Part shown: positions 18,847 to 28,614 of the stretch, piece after piece
Layout: the number at the start of each line of letters is the position of its first letter
Position numbering within the stretch: position 1 is the first letter of the stretch
Assembly: GCA_020630775.1 (NCBI GenBank)
Contig: JAHDIN010000007.1
Span: forward strand, 1-64,000
Direction of reading: 5' to 3'
Origin: Saprospiraceae bacterium
GTDB lineage: Bacteria > Bacteroidota > Bacteroidia > Chitinophagales > Saprospiraceae
Length of the DNA: 64,000 nt
Position numbers and translations under genes: made by a program
The notes under the pieces: generated by a model
What the model was told of the DNA's origin: nothing
The model's input: the letters and a program-made list of their open reading frames with translations, nothing else
Databases searched by the model: none

Positions 18847-20483
18847 TGCAAAACATAGATAACGTGTTCCTAGTAGTATTTTTAATTGTATTTTATATTC
18901 TATTGAGCATCAGCTTATACTTTTTATTCCCCAAAGCTGGCGTTGATGGTGTCAAAGGTTTGATACCGGGAGTCAACTTTATAGAGTGGAGTAAATTAAT
19001 TGGAAGACCTAAATGGTATCCTTTGCTCTTGCTCGTACCTATCCTAAATATTTTTATTTTTTGTGGAATGGCTGTAGATCTCGTAAGGTCATTCAAAAAA
19101 TATAAATTCAAACATACAGCAGGTGCTGTCTTAGCTGCCCCATTGGCTTTCTATCAATTATCAAAAAAGAAAGATGTAGCATATGATGGCCCTAACTATA
19201 TCAAAGAAAAAGAGTTCTTGAAGAACTACAACAAGGAAATGCATGAGGCGAGAAAGAAAGGTGATAAAAGAAAAATTGAAAGACTAGATAAAAACAATCC
19301 TTATAAAAAATCTTTCTTTAGAGAATGGACAGAATCCATTTTCTTCGCAGTTTTCGCTGCAGCTTTTATACGTATGTTTTTTATAGAAGCATTCGTCATA
19401 CCCACACCATCTATGGAAGGTTCTTTGATGGTAGGAGATTTCCTTTTTGTATCAAAACCAAGTTATGGCATAAGGACACCGATGACGGTAGCGATGCTTC
19501 CTTTATTACATAACAGAATACCATTTTCAGACTCCGAATCATATCTTAAAAAACCAAGCTTAGACTACCACAGGCTTCCAGGTTTAGAAAGTATTGAAAG
19601 AAACAAACCTATTGTCTTTAACTGGCCTGTTGGAGATACAGTATATGTTACAAGTGCCAGACCTTACGCTATAGGTCAAGTTCGGCGTGATCCGAGCATG
19701 ATGAATAGAGATCCAGAGTTAAGTAAGAAAGTAAGAAAAAAGAACTTTGTTGTCAGGCCTATTGATAAAAAAGACCACTATATAAAAAGGTGTGTAGCCA
19801 TGCCAGGAGATTCGCTAGAGATTAAAGATGGTCAGATCTATATCAATGGAGAGAAAGGAAAGAATCCTGAAAAAATGCAATTCCTTTACAAAGTCAATGG
19901 AGACTTTAGAGCGATAAGTAAGAAGAAATTGAAGGATTGGAATATTGCCCAAACCAAGGCCAGTGTCTTGGGCAACATGAGTAATCCATCCTACCTCTAT
20001 TTAACAGATGATCAATTTGAAAAACTGCAGGCGTACAAAGACAAGTTTACCTTAACCAATTACGAGCATGAAGCTTCTCCGAGCACCCTATTCCCATTTG
20101 ATTCTAAACTCTATCCAAATCAAAGCATAAACAACTATGGACCAATTTGGATACCTCAACAAGGCGCAACCGTAGATATTTCGATGGATAATATTTCTTT
20201 ATATCGTCGTATCATAGATGTATATGAAAACAATGATTTTGAAATAAAGAATAACAAGATTTTCATAAATGGTGCAGAAGCCAATACGTATACATTCAAG
20301 CAGGATTATTATTGGGCTATGGGAGACAACAGAGACAATAGTGAAGATTCTCGAGCTTGGGGTTATGTACCGCATGATCATATAGTTGGTAAACCATTAT
20401 TCATTTGGTTCTCTACCAAGAATGCCAATTGGAGAGATGGAATTAGATTCAATAGAATGTTTAAATCCGCAGATGTTGACTAG
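18846..20483 (+). CDS. lepB: Signal peptidase I (long Bacteroidota form)
   Basis: This protein of up to 545 residues has two hydrophobic segments (about 7-30 and 55-80), a charged linker, a third membrane segment (about 162-185), and an S26 peptidase domain. The catalytic serine is Ser189 in PTPSMEGSLMVGDF and the catalytic lysine is Lys314 in YIKRCVAMPGDSLEI; the C-terminal box is MGDNRDNSEDSRAWGYV. It removes signal peptides from exported proteins at the inner membrane. A long insertion lies between the Ser and Lys boxes, and another before the last box, both usual for this phylum. The start is GTG at 18846 or, judging by the promoter box, GTG at 18864. Its end overlaps the next gene by 11 bases. 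Confidence 0.92.
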   Translation: MQNIDNVFLVVFLIVFYILLSISLYFLFPKAGVDGVKGLIPGVNFIEWSKLIGRPKWYPLLLLVPILNIFIFCGMAVDLVRSFKKYKFKHTAGAVLAAPLAFYQLSKKKDVAYDGPNYIKEKEFLKNYNKEMHEARKKGDKRKIERLDKNNPYKKSFFREWTESIFFAVFAAAFIRMFFIEAFVIPTPSMEGSLMVGDFLFVSKPSYGIRTPMTVAMLPLLHNRIPFSDSESYLKKPSLDYHRLPGLESIERNKPIVFNWPVGDTVYVTSARPYAIGQVRRDPSMMNRDPELSKKVRKKNFVVRPIDKKDHYIKRCVAMPGDSLEIKDGQIYINGEKGKNPEKMQFLYKVNGDFRAISKKKLKDWNIAQTKASVLGNMSNPSYLYLTDDQFEKLQAYKDKFTLTNYEHEASPSTLFPFDSKLYPNQSINNYGPIWIPQQGATVDISMDNISLYRRIIDVYENNDFEIKNNKIFINGAEANTYTFKQDYYWAMGDNRDNSEDSRAWGYVPHDHIVGKPLFIWFSTKNANWRDGIRFNRMFKSADVD

Positions 20484-21351
20484 AACCATAATACTGTTAT
20501 TGCTAAGCAGCACGATGTTGTCTGCTCAACTGCCGAACACCAATATCTATATGTTGACACTGACTAAAGGTGGCGGCAAATACAATATCAAGGCGCCAGT
20601 CTTTATGACTGTATTTAATAAGACTGGATACAACAATCAACCGAGTTTTATCAGTGATGATGAAATCGTATTCACAACAAATTATTACTCCGCGGATCAA
20701 ACAGAAATTTCAAAGTTCGATCTATACGAAGAAACATTGACACGTTTAACCTATACTGACGAGAGCGAGTATTCGCCTCAAAAGTCAGGCAAGGACGGCG
20801 CTATAAGCTGCGTAAGAGTTGAAATGGATGGTAAGACGCAAACTTTAAGTATTTATCCAGGCGACGGAATTGGTTATGCCAAACGCGTTTTACACAATAC
20901 AAACAACATTGGCTATTACGAATGGATGGACAACAATGAAGTGGCCTTGTTTTTAGTAGAGGCTCCAGATCACAATCTCGCCATTGCCAATTCGAAATCG
21001 GAAAGAAGGAAAATAATATTAGATAAAATTGGTCGCAGTCTTCATAAATCGTTGAACGGCGAATTGTACTTCCTCCATAAAGAAACAGAAAGTGATTGGA
21101 TCATTAAATCGTACAATTTGCTAACAAACAAGAGCAGGATCATCACTAAAAGCTTGCAAGGTGTAGAAGACTTTGAATTGTTAAACGATGGATCTATTTT
21201 AATGGGGAAAGGCAGTAAATTATACAGATATGATCCTAAATCTGCTTCAAAAGAATGGCAATTGATTTCAGATTTATCGGGTTATGGTATTAAAAATATA
21301 ACCAGAATGGCTGCTCGGAAAAACAGATTAGTTATTGTCGATACAGAGTAA
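20473..21351 (+). CDS. Secreted TolB/WD40-like beta-propeller protein
   Basis: The frame is open further upstream inside lepB, but the ATG at 20473 (MLTRTIILLLLSSTMLSAQ) gives a clean signal peptide and an 11-base overlap with lepB, so I use it (292 residues). The mature part has PD40-like blades: QPSFISDDEIVFTTNYY, SEYSPQKSGKDGAISCVRVE, and ELLNDGSILMGKGSKLYRYD. It is probably periplasmic. The partner and function are unknown; the position suggests co-expression with signal peptidase. Confidence 0.65.
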   Translation: MLTRTIILLLLSSTMLSAQLPNTNIYMLTLTKGGGKYNIKAPVFMTVFNKTGYNNQPSFISDDEIVFTTNYYSADQTEISKFDLYEETLTRLTYTDESEYSPQKSGKDGAISCVRVEMDGKTQTLSIYPGDGIGYAKRVLHNTNNIGYYEWMDNNEVALFLVEAPDHNLAIANSKSERRKIILDKIGRSLHKSLNGELYFLHKETESDWIIKSYNLLTNKSRIITKSLQGVEDFELLNDGSILMGKGSKLYRYDPKSASKEWQLISDLSGYGIKNITRMAARKNRLVIVDTE

Positions 21352-21430
21352 TTTGACATTGCTCAAAATGTCTTGAGGGATGCGCTTGCATTCTCCCTAT
21401 TTGTGGTATTTTTAAGCAACAATCATTTTT

Positions 21431-23023
21431 ATGAAAGCCTTATTTATTATTATTCTTTCAACTTTGTTTTGTTTTCCACTTACTGCACAAAATAACGATT
21501 GGATTATACAAACAAATACGCCATTAGTTCTAAATGACTACAAGAATGCGCATCAAGGCATCACGCTTGAGACACTTTGTGAAACACTAAACATTTACCG
21601 ACTACAACACAACGAAAGCATCACACAAGAGGAAGCGCTTCAACTTCTCCAAATAGAAAGAAAACTCCAACATATTTCGCCAAATCTGACTTTAGAAAAA
21701 AGAATGATTCCAAATGATGCACTTTATACAGATCAGTATCATTTGCGTATGATTGAAATGGAGAGGGTTTGGCAAGAAACCACAGGCATTAGTCCTGAGC
21801 CCGGATTTGAACCAGTTATAGCCTTATTGGATGAAGGCTTCGATTCTAGACATGAGGATTTCGAAAGTAACATATGGTTGAATGAGGCGGAGATCCCAAA
21901 TGACGGCATAGATAATGATAACAATACATTTATAGATGACTATAGAGGCATTAATGTTCAATTAAAAAATGACGAACATATTCTGGACACGCACGGAACT
22001 CAAGTTGCTGGCATCATGTCAGCGAGAGGAAACAATACCATTGGTATTGCTGGCGTGAGTTGGAATACTAAAATGCTATTGATTAGTGGTGTTACCAATA
22101 TAGCGGAAATCATTTCTGGATTTGACTACACTTACAATTTAAAGAAGCTGTACATTGATAGTAATGGACAAAGAGGAGCCAATATTGTTGTCTCTAATTT
22201 TTCCGGAGGTCTATCAAGATTTTTCCCTGAGGACTTTCCTGCATGGTGTAGCATGTATGACTTAATGGGCTCTGTTGGCATTCTTAGCGTAGGCGCTGTC
22301 GCGAATGAAGGTTTTGATGCCTCAATTGTAGGCGACCTACCTACCCTTTGCACTAGTCCACATTTGATCACCGTAACTAACAATAATCAAAATGATCAAT
22401 TGGTTGCCGATGCAGCTTTTAATGCTGAGCATGTAGACATATCTGCACCAGGAGAAAACATCATTTCAACTGACATCAATAATACCTATAAAAGTATTAC
22501 AGGCACAAGCGCTTCTACACCTCAAGTTGCAGCGGTTGCCGCCCTATTGTACACACTTGATTGTGAAGACATTGTTGATCTAAGCCAAAATGATCCAGAA
22601 AATTTTGCCTTAAGAGTCAAAGATGCGATTATGAAAAGTGTAGATAAAAATAGCAGTTACGAACCGACAGTTTCAAAAGGGCGTATCAATGCGTACAATG
22701 CACTTTTAGAATTAGCTGATGTTTGCGGACAAGTCGAACAAGGCGCACTTTCCCTTGACAATATGTACCCCAATCCTATTCGTAATAGCGAAGATCTTAT
22801 TATTGAATATACCACTGACAACTCCAATCTACATACGCTTAACATTTTTAATGTCGTTGGGCAAAGAGTTTATACTGAGAGCTTCACACCTTCGATTTTC
22901 TCTTTAAAGCAGATTAGGCTTCCAAGGGGCTTTCAAGAATTAGCGGAAGGTCTTTATTGGGTAGAAATCAGCAACGAAAATGATAAGAGCGCGAAGAAGC
23001 TCATGTTTATGAATTGGAAATAG
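21431..23023 (+). CDS. Secreted subtilisin-like serine protease (S8) with T9SS C-terminal domain
   Basis: This 530-residue preproenzyme has a signal peptide (1-20) and a propeptide to about 115. The S8 domain has catalytic Asp134 (IALLDEGFD), His188 (DTHGTQVAGI), oxyanion Asn292 (GAVANEG) and Ser360 (GTSASTPQVAAVAAL). The last 80 residues (NMYPNPIRNS... ending in KKLMFMNWK) form a type A T9SS sorting domain, so it is secreted through the type IX system. Position 2 of the Asp motif is Glu in place of the usual Thr/Ser, which is seen in bacterial relatives. It is followed by an 8-bp tandem repeat. Confidence 0.9.
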   Translation: MKALFIIILSTLFCFPLTAQNNDWIIQTNTPLVLNDYKNAHQGITLETLCETLNIYRLQHNESITQEEALQLLQIERKLQHISPNLTLEKRMIPNDALYTDQYHLRMIEMERVWQETTGISPEPGFEPVIALLDEGFDSRHEDFESNIWLNEAEIPNDGIDNDNNTFIDDYRGINVQLKNDEHILDTHGTQVAGIMSARGNNTIGIAGVSWNTKMLLISGVTNIAEIISGFDYTYNLKKLYIDSNGQRGANIVVSNFSGGLSRFFPEDFPAWCSMYDLMGSVGILSVGAVANEGFDASIVGDLPTLCTSPHLITVTNNNQNDQLVADAAFNAEHVDISAPGENIISTDINNTYKSITGTSASTPQVAAVAALLYTLDCEDIVDLSQNDPENFALRVKDAIMKSVDKNSSYEPTVSKGRINAYNALLELADVCGQVEQGALSLDNMYPNPIRNSEDLIIEYTTDNSNLHTLNIFNVVGQRVYTESFTPSIFSLKQIRLPRGFQELAEGLYWVEISNENDKSAKKLMFMNWK

Positions 23024-23030
23024 GCTAGTC

Positions 23031-23062
23031 GCGGTTTCGCGGTTTCGCGGTTTCGCGGTTTC
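23031..23062. repeat. 8-bp tandem repeat GCGGTTTC, four copies
   Basis: Four perfect copies of GCGGTTTC start 7 bases after the subtilase stop codon. After them the spacer to 23208 holds only CCTTTAGACCTCTAAACC-type degenerate repeats. Confidence 0.75.
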
Positions 23063-23208
23063 TAACGAAATTGATCTCGTTGAATGCTGTTCAATTTTTG
23101 ACCAGAAAAAACTAAGACAAAAGCCCTATTAAGCCTCTGATCCTTTAGACCTCTAAACCAATTCCGCCTTGAAACCTCGAAACCTTTAAACCATCACTCC
23201 TCCCAAAA

Positions 23209-23622
23209 TCACACCTTCCAGCGTTCTTCATTCGTGCCATTTATCATATCATCTCTTGTATTCTTTTGTACGGCGATAGCGCCAAACATAGACAGCAAAA
23301 ATGCAAAGGCATAGAATCCTTTTTCGCTAGGTAATAAGTCCGCATTCCAAAGTCCAATGATCAAAAGAACAATGGATAATGCTGTACCAAACCAGCAAAT
23401 ATTATAATATATATCAGTGACGGGGATACCTTCCATTTTGTCACGTACACTCTTTTGCAGTGAAACGACACCAAATAATCCAAACATAAGTAAGGTAAAA
23501 TAGTACCCCTTTTCGTTAAGCATCATTTCGGCTCTCCATAAGCCTATCAAATAACCAATGATACCTGTTAATGTTGCCAACCATGATGCCGCAACAAACG
23601 CTGAAGATGTTTTCTTAGTCAT
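23209..23622 (-). CDS. YiaA/YiaB-type inner-membrane protein
   Basis: This 137-residue protein has four predicted membrane helices arranged as two copies of the YiaAB two-helix domain: [16 protein letters not shown] with [16 protein letters not shown], and [19 protein letters not shown] with [16 protein letters not shown]. Each copy ends in a similar QK-x-TRD/VRD motif. The E. coli relatives YiaA and YiaB have no established role. An inverted repeat resembling a LacI-type operator lies upstream at 23652-23673. Confidence 0.82.
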   Translation of the reverse strand: MTKKTSSAFVAASWLATLTGIIGYLIGLWRAEMMLNEKGYYFTLLMFGLFGVVSLQKSVRDKMEGIPVTDIYYNICWFGTALSIVLLIIGLWNADLLPSEKGFYAFAFLLSMFGAIAVQKNTRDDMINGTNEERWKV

Positions 23623-23651
23623 GATTTAAATTTTTACATGTTATAAAATAT

Positions 23652-23673
23652 CGGTTAACATCGTTGTCAACCG
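23652..23673. promoter_or_regulatory. Inverted repeat, possible repressor operator
   Basis: Arms CGGTTAACA (23652-23660) and TGTCAACCG (23665-23673) pair with one mismatch around a TCGT centre. They lie 30 bases upstream of the start of the YiaA-like gene. The GTTAAC/GTCAAC half-sites recall LacI/GalR-type operators, but no regulator of that family is in the window. Confidence 0.35.
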
Positions 23674-23754
23674 GTTACATGACAAAGTAAAGTGGCGTTC
23701 GTTTGGGAAAAGTTGATGTATGGTAAGTTTTTGTGAGGAACCGAGAAGATGGGT

Positions 23755-23824
23755 GACTCGGCAGTCTCGGGGTCTCGGCGGGCTCGGGGGGCTCGGGGGG
23801 CTCGGCGGGCTCGGCGGGCTCGGG
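23755..23824. repeat. GC-rich tandem repeat (CTCGGCGGG / CTCGGGGGG)
   Basis: About seven units of CTCGGCGGG or CTCGGGGGG lie between the YiaA-like gene and the end of the 200-residue orphan gene. The base composition is strikingly unlike the AT-rich surroundings. Confidence 0.7.
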
Positions 23825-23840
23825 CCAATATTTACTTGGG

Positions 23841-24401
23841 TTAAATCAATTTAATGTGGCTTCTCATTTTGTTCGCTTCTTCTAATACGCCGATACTGCC
23901 TATTTTATCAACAGCCATTTTATCATGAATTTGATACTTTAATTGTCTTGAAGTTTTATTAATCTCTCTCCAACTCCACTGGTTGACACTTCCATTAAAA
24001 TGGTCAATACTTTCATTTCTTATCGCGCCTTTTTCATTAAAGTGACTGATACCTGATTGGTACAATTGGTTCTTTTTAATTCCACCGAAATAGAGTTGAA
24101 TCATTCCCCATCCATCAGTAGAATATCTGAATGTATGTCCTTTACATTTAGAAGGGTCAAGATCAATGCGCCTAAACAATGGTTCGCCTTCATGTTTAGG
24201 ACACCACATTTGAAAGGTGACAGCAAATTTATGCCCATTTACAAGGTCGAACTTATTAACAATCTCTTGAACTGATTTATATTCACAAATCCTTTCACCA
24301 TAAGAGGATCCTCTATCAAAAAGTCTTAATTCTGTTTTATTGAAAATAAATTCAAGTATCTGCTTTTTGTCATTATAACCTGCATAAAAATTATAAGTCA
24401 T
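23841..24401 (-). CDS. Hypothetical protein
   Basis: The frame opens at 24443, but the ATG at 24401 (MTYNFYAGYNDKKQILEFIF) gives a more natural globular start, leaving 186 residues. I do not recognise a family. The protein is mixed alpha/beta, rich in Lys and aromatic residues, with an MWCPKHEGEPLF segment and an STDGWGMIQLYFGG segment whose Cys and His could bind metal. There is no signal peptide or membrane helix from this start. It is bounded by GC-rich repeats on one side and a CCGAGA-type repeat on the other, which hints at a cargo or strain-variable gene (inference). Confidence 0.6.
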   Translation of the reverse strand: MTYNFYAGYNDKKQILEFIFNKTELRLFDRGSSYGERICEYKSVQEIVNKFDLVNGHKFAVTFQMWCPKHEGEPLFRRIDLDPSKCKGHTFRYSTDGWGMIQLYFGGIKKNQLYQSGISHFNEKGAIRNESIDHFNGSVNQWSWREINKTSRQLKYQIHDKMAVDKIGSIGVLEEANKMRSHIKLI

Positions 24402-24509
24402 TATGTAGATATACTTTTCAATTAAAAAAAGGTAAATCTTCAAAAAACAGAGTCACCTATACACCCATATTCTTTTAGATCTTTAAACCTTATTATCGAT
24501 CCAGACAAA

Positions 24510-24560
24510 AAAAGCACCGAGATACCGAGAACCCCAGAAACCGAGACCCCGAGACCAAAG
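24510..24560. repeat. Imperfect CCGAGA-type direct repeats
   Basis: Short units ACCGAGA, ACCGAGAACCC, AACCGAGACCCCGAGACC follow each other between the orphan gene and the end of the symporter gene. Confidence 0.5.
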
Positions 24561-24564
24561 CCTC

Positions 24565-25974
24565 CTACCCCTTCCTCGCATCCAACGCCACTCGAACTTC
24601 ATTCGCTCTTTCCTCTGAAATCTCATAGTCACGCATCACGAAAATGGCGATCAGTGTACCGAATATTGGCAATCCTGTAAAGACATATCTTAAACCAGTG
24701 ATGGCATCAACTTGATCTGCTGCGGCATTGGCAGCATCAAACCCGACAACCGATAGAATGATGCCACTTAGTCCTCCAGCTATGGCAAAGCCAAATTTGA
24801 CCATCCACCAATAAATGGCGCCGAATATGCCTTCTCTTCTTTTACCTGTATTTAATTCATCAAGGTCAATAACATCGGCGGTCATGGACATCATTAATGT
24901 GAATAAACCACCGATTCCAAATGAAAAGAATGGTAGTGCTATTAAAAAGAGATAAGGCTTGCCGGGCACAAAAAGCACCAAAAACATTAAGTAACCGATT
25001 ATCGATACACCCTGAGAAATCAAGAATGTCTTTTTCTTACCCCAAACTTTAGAAAGTCTGGTAATGATAGGTATTACTATAAACGTTGTAGCTAAGGCAC
25101 CAACGCAACCAAATAAGGTCGGCCAAATCCCAGCAGCACCAGCATCTCCATTAAACAGATAATAGACAATAATAAAAAATGAAAAAGCGGCAACAGTATT
25201 GAATGCATTAAATATAAAGAAAGTAGCTATGCACAATTGTCTAAATGCTTTAATTTTAAAAGCCTCAACAAATGATTTTGCAATTTTTACCAAACTACTC
25301 ATTGAGTTTGATAAGGATAAGGATTCGTAATCTCTATCTACAGTAGATTCACTTTTAATAAATATAGCAGGCACCATAGCTAGAATAGCGCAAATCACGC
25401 CTACCCAAATAGCCAATTCCCTGGTCGCCGCTTCCGGAGAAGCAAACCATTCTGGATCATAGATTATTACCCAGAACCAAGGAGCAATCACCCATGCCCA
25501 TTGTCCTATCCACTGAGCTACTGCCATAATATTGGTCCTTTCATGGAAGTCGTCACTCATCTCATAACCCATAGCTACGTACGGCACACTGAATATGGTC
25601 AAGCCGAAGTAAAAGACAAAAGACCAAGCCATGAAATAGGTGAAATTATAATTTACTGTATTGTCTTTATACAATTGCCACATCATTACATAGGAAATAC
25701 CCATGATAATGGCACCTACAAAGACATACTGCCTTCTCCTTCCCCATTTAGATTTAGTATTATCAGAAATGAAACCCATAATAGGATCTGTCAAGGCATC
25801 AAATACTCTAGGAACAAAAAAGATTAATCCCCACATCCAACCTGGAAATCCTAGGTCTTGAACTAATACCACCATGAAGATGCCTAAAATAGCTGGGAAC
25901 ATTTGATTGGCCAACATGCCTATACCGAAGGCCACTTTCTGACCAAAAGGAACTGATTTTGAAGGAGTACTCAT
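24565..25974 (-). CDS. GPH-family (MelB-like) sugar:cation symporter
   Basis: This 469-residue inner-membrane protein with about 12 hydrophobic helices belongs to the glycoside-pentoside-hexuronide symporter family. Marks are FVPRVFDALTDPIMGFISDNTKSKWGRRRQYV in the helix 2-3 region (family D-x-x-x-D-P and GRRR motifs) and the second-half loop KVWGKKKTFLIS. It should import a mono- or oligosaccharide with a cation. The nearby CBM protein and beta-glucan enzymes suggest a glucan breakdown product as substrate (inference). A candidate operator and promoter lie upstream. Confidence 0.87.
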   Translation of the reverse strand: MSTPSKSVPFGQKVAFGIGMLANQMFPAILGIFMVVLVQDLGFPGWMWGLIFFVPRVFDALTDPIMGFISDNTKSKWGRRRQYVFVGAIIMGISYVMMWQLYKDNTVNYNFTYFMAWSFVFYFGLTIFSVPYVAMGYEMSDDFHERTNIMAVAQWIGQWAWVIAPWFWVIIYDPEWFASPEAATRELAIWVGVICAILAMVPAIFIKSESTVDRDYESLSLSNSMSSLVKIAKSFVEAFKIKAFRQLCIATFFIFNAFNTVAAFSFFIIVYYLFNGDAGAAGIWPTLFGCVGALATTFIVIPIITRLSKVWGKKKTFLISQGVSIIGYLMFLVLFVPGKPYLFLIALPFFSFGIGGLFTLMMSMTADVIDLDELNTGKRREGIFGAIYWWMVKFGFAIAGGLSGIILSVVGFDAANAAADQVDAITGLRYVFTGLPIFGTLIAIFVMRDYEISEERANEVRVALDARKG

Positions 25975-26028
25975 AAGTTAAATATTAAGCCATTGTTATA
26001 GCTTGCAGATTGTAATATAGTAAAATCT

Positions 26029-26040
26029 GTCAACGTTAAC
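26029..26040. promoter_or_regulatory. GTCAACGTTAAC palindrome upstream of the symporter
   Basis: This near-perfect palindrome with a central CG resembles LacI/CcpA-type operators and lies 55 bases before the symporter start. The half-site GTCAAC/GTTAAC is also found in the operator-like repeat at 23652-23673. Confidence 0.35.
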
Positions 26041-26140
26041 TAGCCCATTCAAAATGAAGAAATCTGGACCACTCCCTTTAATAAGCGTAAAGTAATGGAC
26101 AAATAACTCTATCAATGAGCATATTTTGCAAGCCCTTTGA

Positions 26141-26148
26141 CAAAAGTA
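26141..26148 (-). promoter_or_regulatory. Candidate -7 promoter box (TACTTTTG) for the symporter
   Basis: On the minus strand TACTTTTG fits TAnnTTTG, with transcription expected from about 26136 toward the symporter; this would place the GTCAACGTTAAC palindrome inside the leader, as for a roadblock operator. No clear -33 box. Confidence 0.3.
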
Positions 26149-26241
26149 AGCGATCCAATTTGGAATGCTGAATTAAGCTTATTACCTATGTAGCAACACT
26201 TTAGAAAAGCCTTTTAGAAAACAATCTAACACCCTTTTAAT

Positions 26242-27030
26242 ATGAATAGGAATACCCTTATCCTATCGTTATATTCCATCCTATTGTGCATAGCATTTAT
26301 ATGCCCCCCATCTGCAGCGATAGCCCAAGAAAATGACTTTATTATGATTCATGCCCGTGGAAACACTGGAGAAGAATCTATGCGTCTTATCGTCAATGAC
26401 GAAGTCATAAAGACTTATAAGAATATCTCTAACAATCAAGAATGTATGACCAAGTACAAGGTATACATATACGATGAAGTGACTATCAAATCCATCAAAG
26501 TCGAGTCTGCAAGCGGATTAGGCTGGCCACATTCCATTTTAGTGGATAAGATTGAAATTAACGGGGAAGTCTTCGAAACTGAGTCTGAATTTACACTATC
26601 CTACGGTTCTAGAAATAACGGTAATGACTGTGAATCCGGATTTACCAATAGCGAATTCTTAGATTGTCCCAACAGTTGGTTTGAATACCAAGGGGCGAAC
26701 GGGATAGTACTCGCTGATGAAGACAATGATAACTCAAACGATCAAACGCTAACAAGTACTGAAGAAATATATGAAGAAACTGTTCATGAAATAGACATTA
26801 ACATCTACCCTAATCCCGTAGCAGAAAGATTAAACATTCATTTATCGGAGGTGCATTCTGAACAAATTGAATTCATTTTGTTTAACAGTAATGGCCAACT
26901 GATAGAAACTAATCAGCTAAATAACTTAAAAAACGAAATATTCATTTCTGAGTTGGAATCAGGCATGTACTTGTACCAGGTGAGAAACAAAAATGAAGTT
27001 CTTAAAACAGGTCAACTGATTAAAGTTTGA
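26242..27030 (+). CDS. Secreted carbohydrate-binding (CBM36/60-like) protein with T9SS domain
   Basis: This 262-residue protein has a signal peptide (about 1-28), then a beta-sandwich whose start IMIHARGNTGEESMRLIVND matches the calcium-dependent xylan-binding type (CBM36/60-like). The calcium-site region GWPHSILVDKIEING and the NDCESGFTN segment also fit. The last 75 residues (INIYPNPVAERLNIHL, LESGMYLYQV) form a type A T9SS sorting domain. There is no catalytic domain, so it may be a surface polysaccharide-binding protein. It is divergent from the symporter and followed by a strong terminator. Confidence 0.75.
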   Translation: MNRNTLILSLYSILLCIAFICPPSAAIAQENDFIMIHARGNTGEESMRLIVNDEVIKTYKNISNNQECMTKYKVYIYDEVTIKSIKVESASGLGWPHSILVDKIEINGEVFETESEFTLSYGSRNNGNDCESGFTNSEFLDCPNSWFEYQGANGIVLADEDNDNSNDQTLTSTEEIYEETVHEIDINIYPNPVAERLNIHLSEVHSEQIEFILFNSNGQLIETNQLNNLKNEIFISELESGMYLYQVRNKNEVLKTGQLIKV

Positions 27031-27060
27031 CTTAAAGCCTTTAAATATTGAGAATAAGTT

Positions 27061-27097
27061 AGAGTGGCGATTTATTTTGTCACTCTTTCTTTTTTTA
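27061..27097 (+). terminator. Rho-independent terminator after the CBM protein
   Basis: AGAGTGGC (27061-27068) pairs with GTCACTCT (27079-27086) across a 10-base loop, with one G-T pair, followed by TTCTTTTTTT. Confidence 0.8.
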
Positions 27098-27111
27098 AGT
27101 AAAACATTAGT

Positions 27112-27303
<192 letters not shown>

Positions 27304-27306
<3 letters not shown>

Positions 27307-28614
27307 ATTATTAAGTTTCGGCGGCATAGCCGTCGATTCTATCAAAGCATCATAATCTCCATTATATGTTTTTACAATGGATTGCCCACCTCTACTTAAT
27401 CCTTTAAAGGTGCCAACGTCTACTAAATCCCAAATGGCATACTTAGCCTGACCATCGATTGTAAATAATCCAAAGTGATTTTCAGAACCTCCAGAGTTTT
27501 GTGCGTCTTTCCAGATTTCATCGAAGCCTTCAAAATAAAAGCAACTAATATTTTCTTTATTGGTCCACTCACGCATTAAGCGGTAATAAACCCCCTCTTT
27601 ATATTCATCACAGGCCTTTGTGCCGTCAGGACTATAGAAGCCATTTGATGCACTTGCCCAACCTGTCTCACCAATATGAATCGGTACGTTTACACCCAAA
27701 CTTCTAACAAAATCTTTGGTGGATTGATATTGCGTTTGAGCATGTACTAAAGCGCGCTTCATAGCTACTTCAATTAGTTTTTCCTTAGACAAATTCTTAT
27801 CTGATTCACTTACTCCCCAAAAGGCGCCATTGTAATGTGTATCATGCATAGGGTATGTATGCAATGATATAAAGTCCACTGCCTTAATAAGTGCTTTTAG
27901 ATCGTCAGTATGGTAAGACGCATCGTCACCACCCCAAGATGCAAAATTATCAGAGCTCGTTATCCATAAATCTTTAGGAAGGTCCCCACGCTCTTTTAAG
28001 CCTTGCAAAACATTAACCCACTTTAGTATCACATTAGGTTGGACAAAATAGCTTTGCGCCCAACGCACCATAGCTTCATTCCCAACTGCAATCACCTTAA
28101 CAATATCAGGATAAGCTTTTGCCATTTCAACAGCTCGGCCCACCTCACCAGAATTAGCTAAAAAATCTTCTTCATTATGATTAGGACCTCCTGTCCATGC
28201 ATTTTCACAATTGATCCAGGCGCCAACCATCATATACATTTCAAAAGAAGGGTTTTCGTTTTTAAGCTCGCGAATAGCCTTCAAAACATTTCGAGGATGT
28301 TCTAATTCGGTTTGATATGTTCTAATGATCCTTATGCCCATAGCATGAAGTAATAACATATCCTCTTTTAGCTCTTTTACGGTCGGTTGTACATCCCTTG
28401 AGTTGGTCCTGTAACCACCATATGACATAGCTAGATAATTGGGGTTGCCAAGAATATCCTTTGCAGAAAGTTCTGCAGACGATTTAGACAAGTTGGCTTG
28501 AATTGGCTTTTCCTCTTTGTTTTCAGGACTATTCTGACATCCATTTACAAGTGGCAAACTACATATCAGCATGAGATTGAAAACTATCTTTATCGAACAG
28601 ATGATACTTTTCAT
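27304..28614 (-). CDS. GH17-like beta-1,3-glucanase/transglucosylase lipoprotein
   Basis: This 436-residue protein has a lipoprotein signal peptide (cleavage before Cys26 in PLVNGC). The TIM barrel has the GH17 pattern: acid/base Glu180 in VIAVGNEAMVRW and nucleophile Glu315 in PIHIGETGWAS. GH17 enzymes act on beta-1,3-glucans such as laminarin; a hydrolase or a glucanosyltransferase is possible. Its ATG overlaps the stop of the GH149-like gene (ATGA), so the two are translationally coupled. The 3' end merges with a tandem repeat, which sets the last residues (KLNN). Confidence 0.82.

Noticed and set aside
20386..20472. Longer N-terminus of the beta-propeller protein
   Set aside because: These codons overlap the conserved end of lepB in another frame, and the signal peptide begins at 20473.
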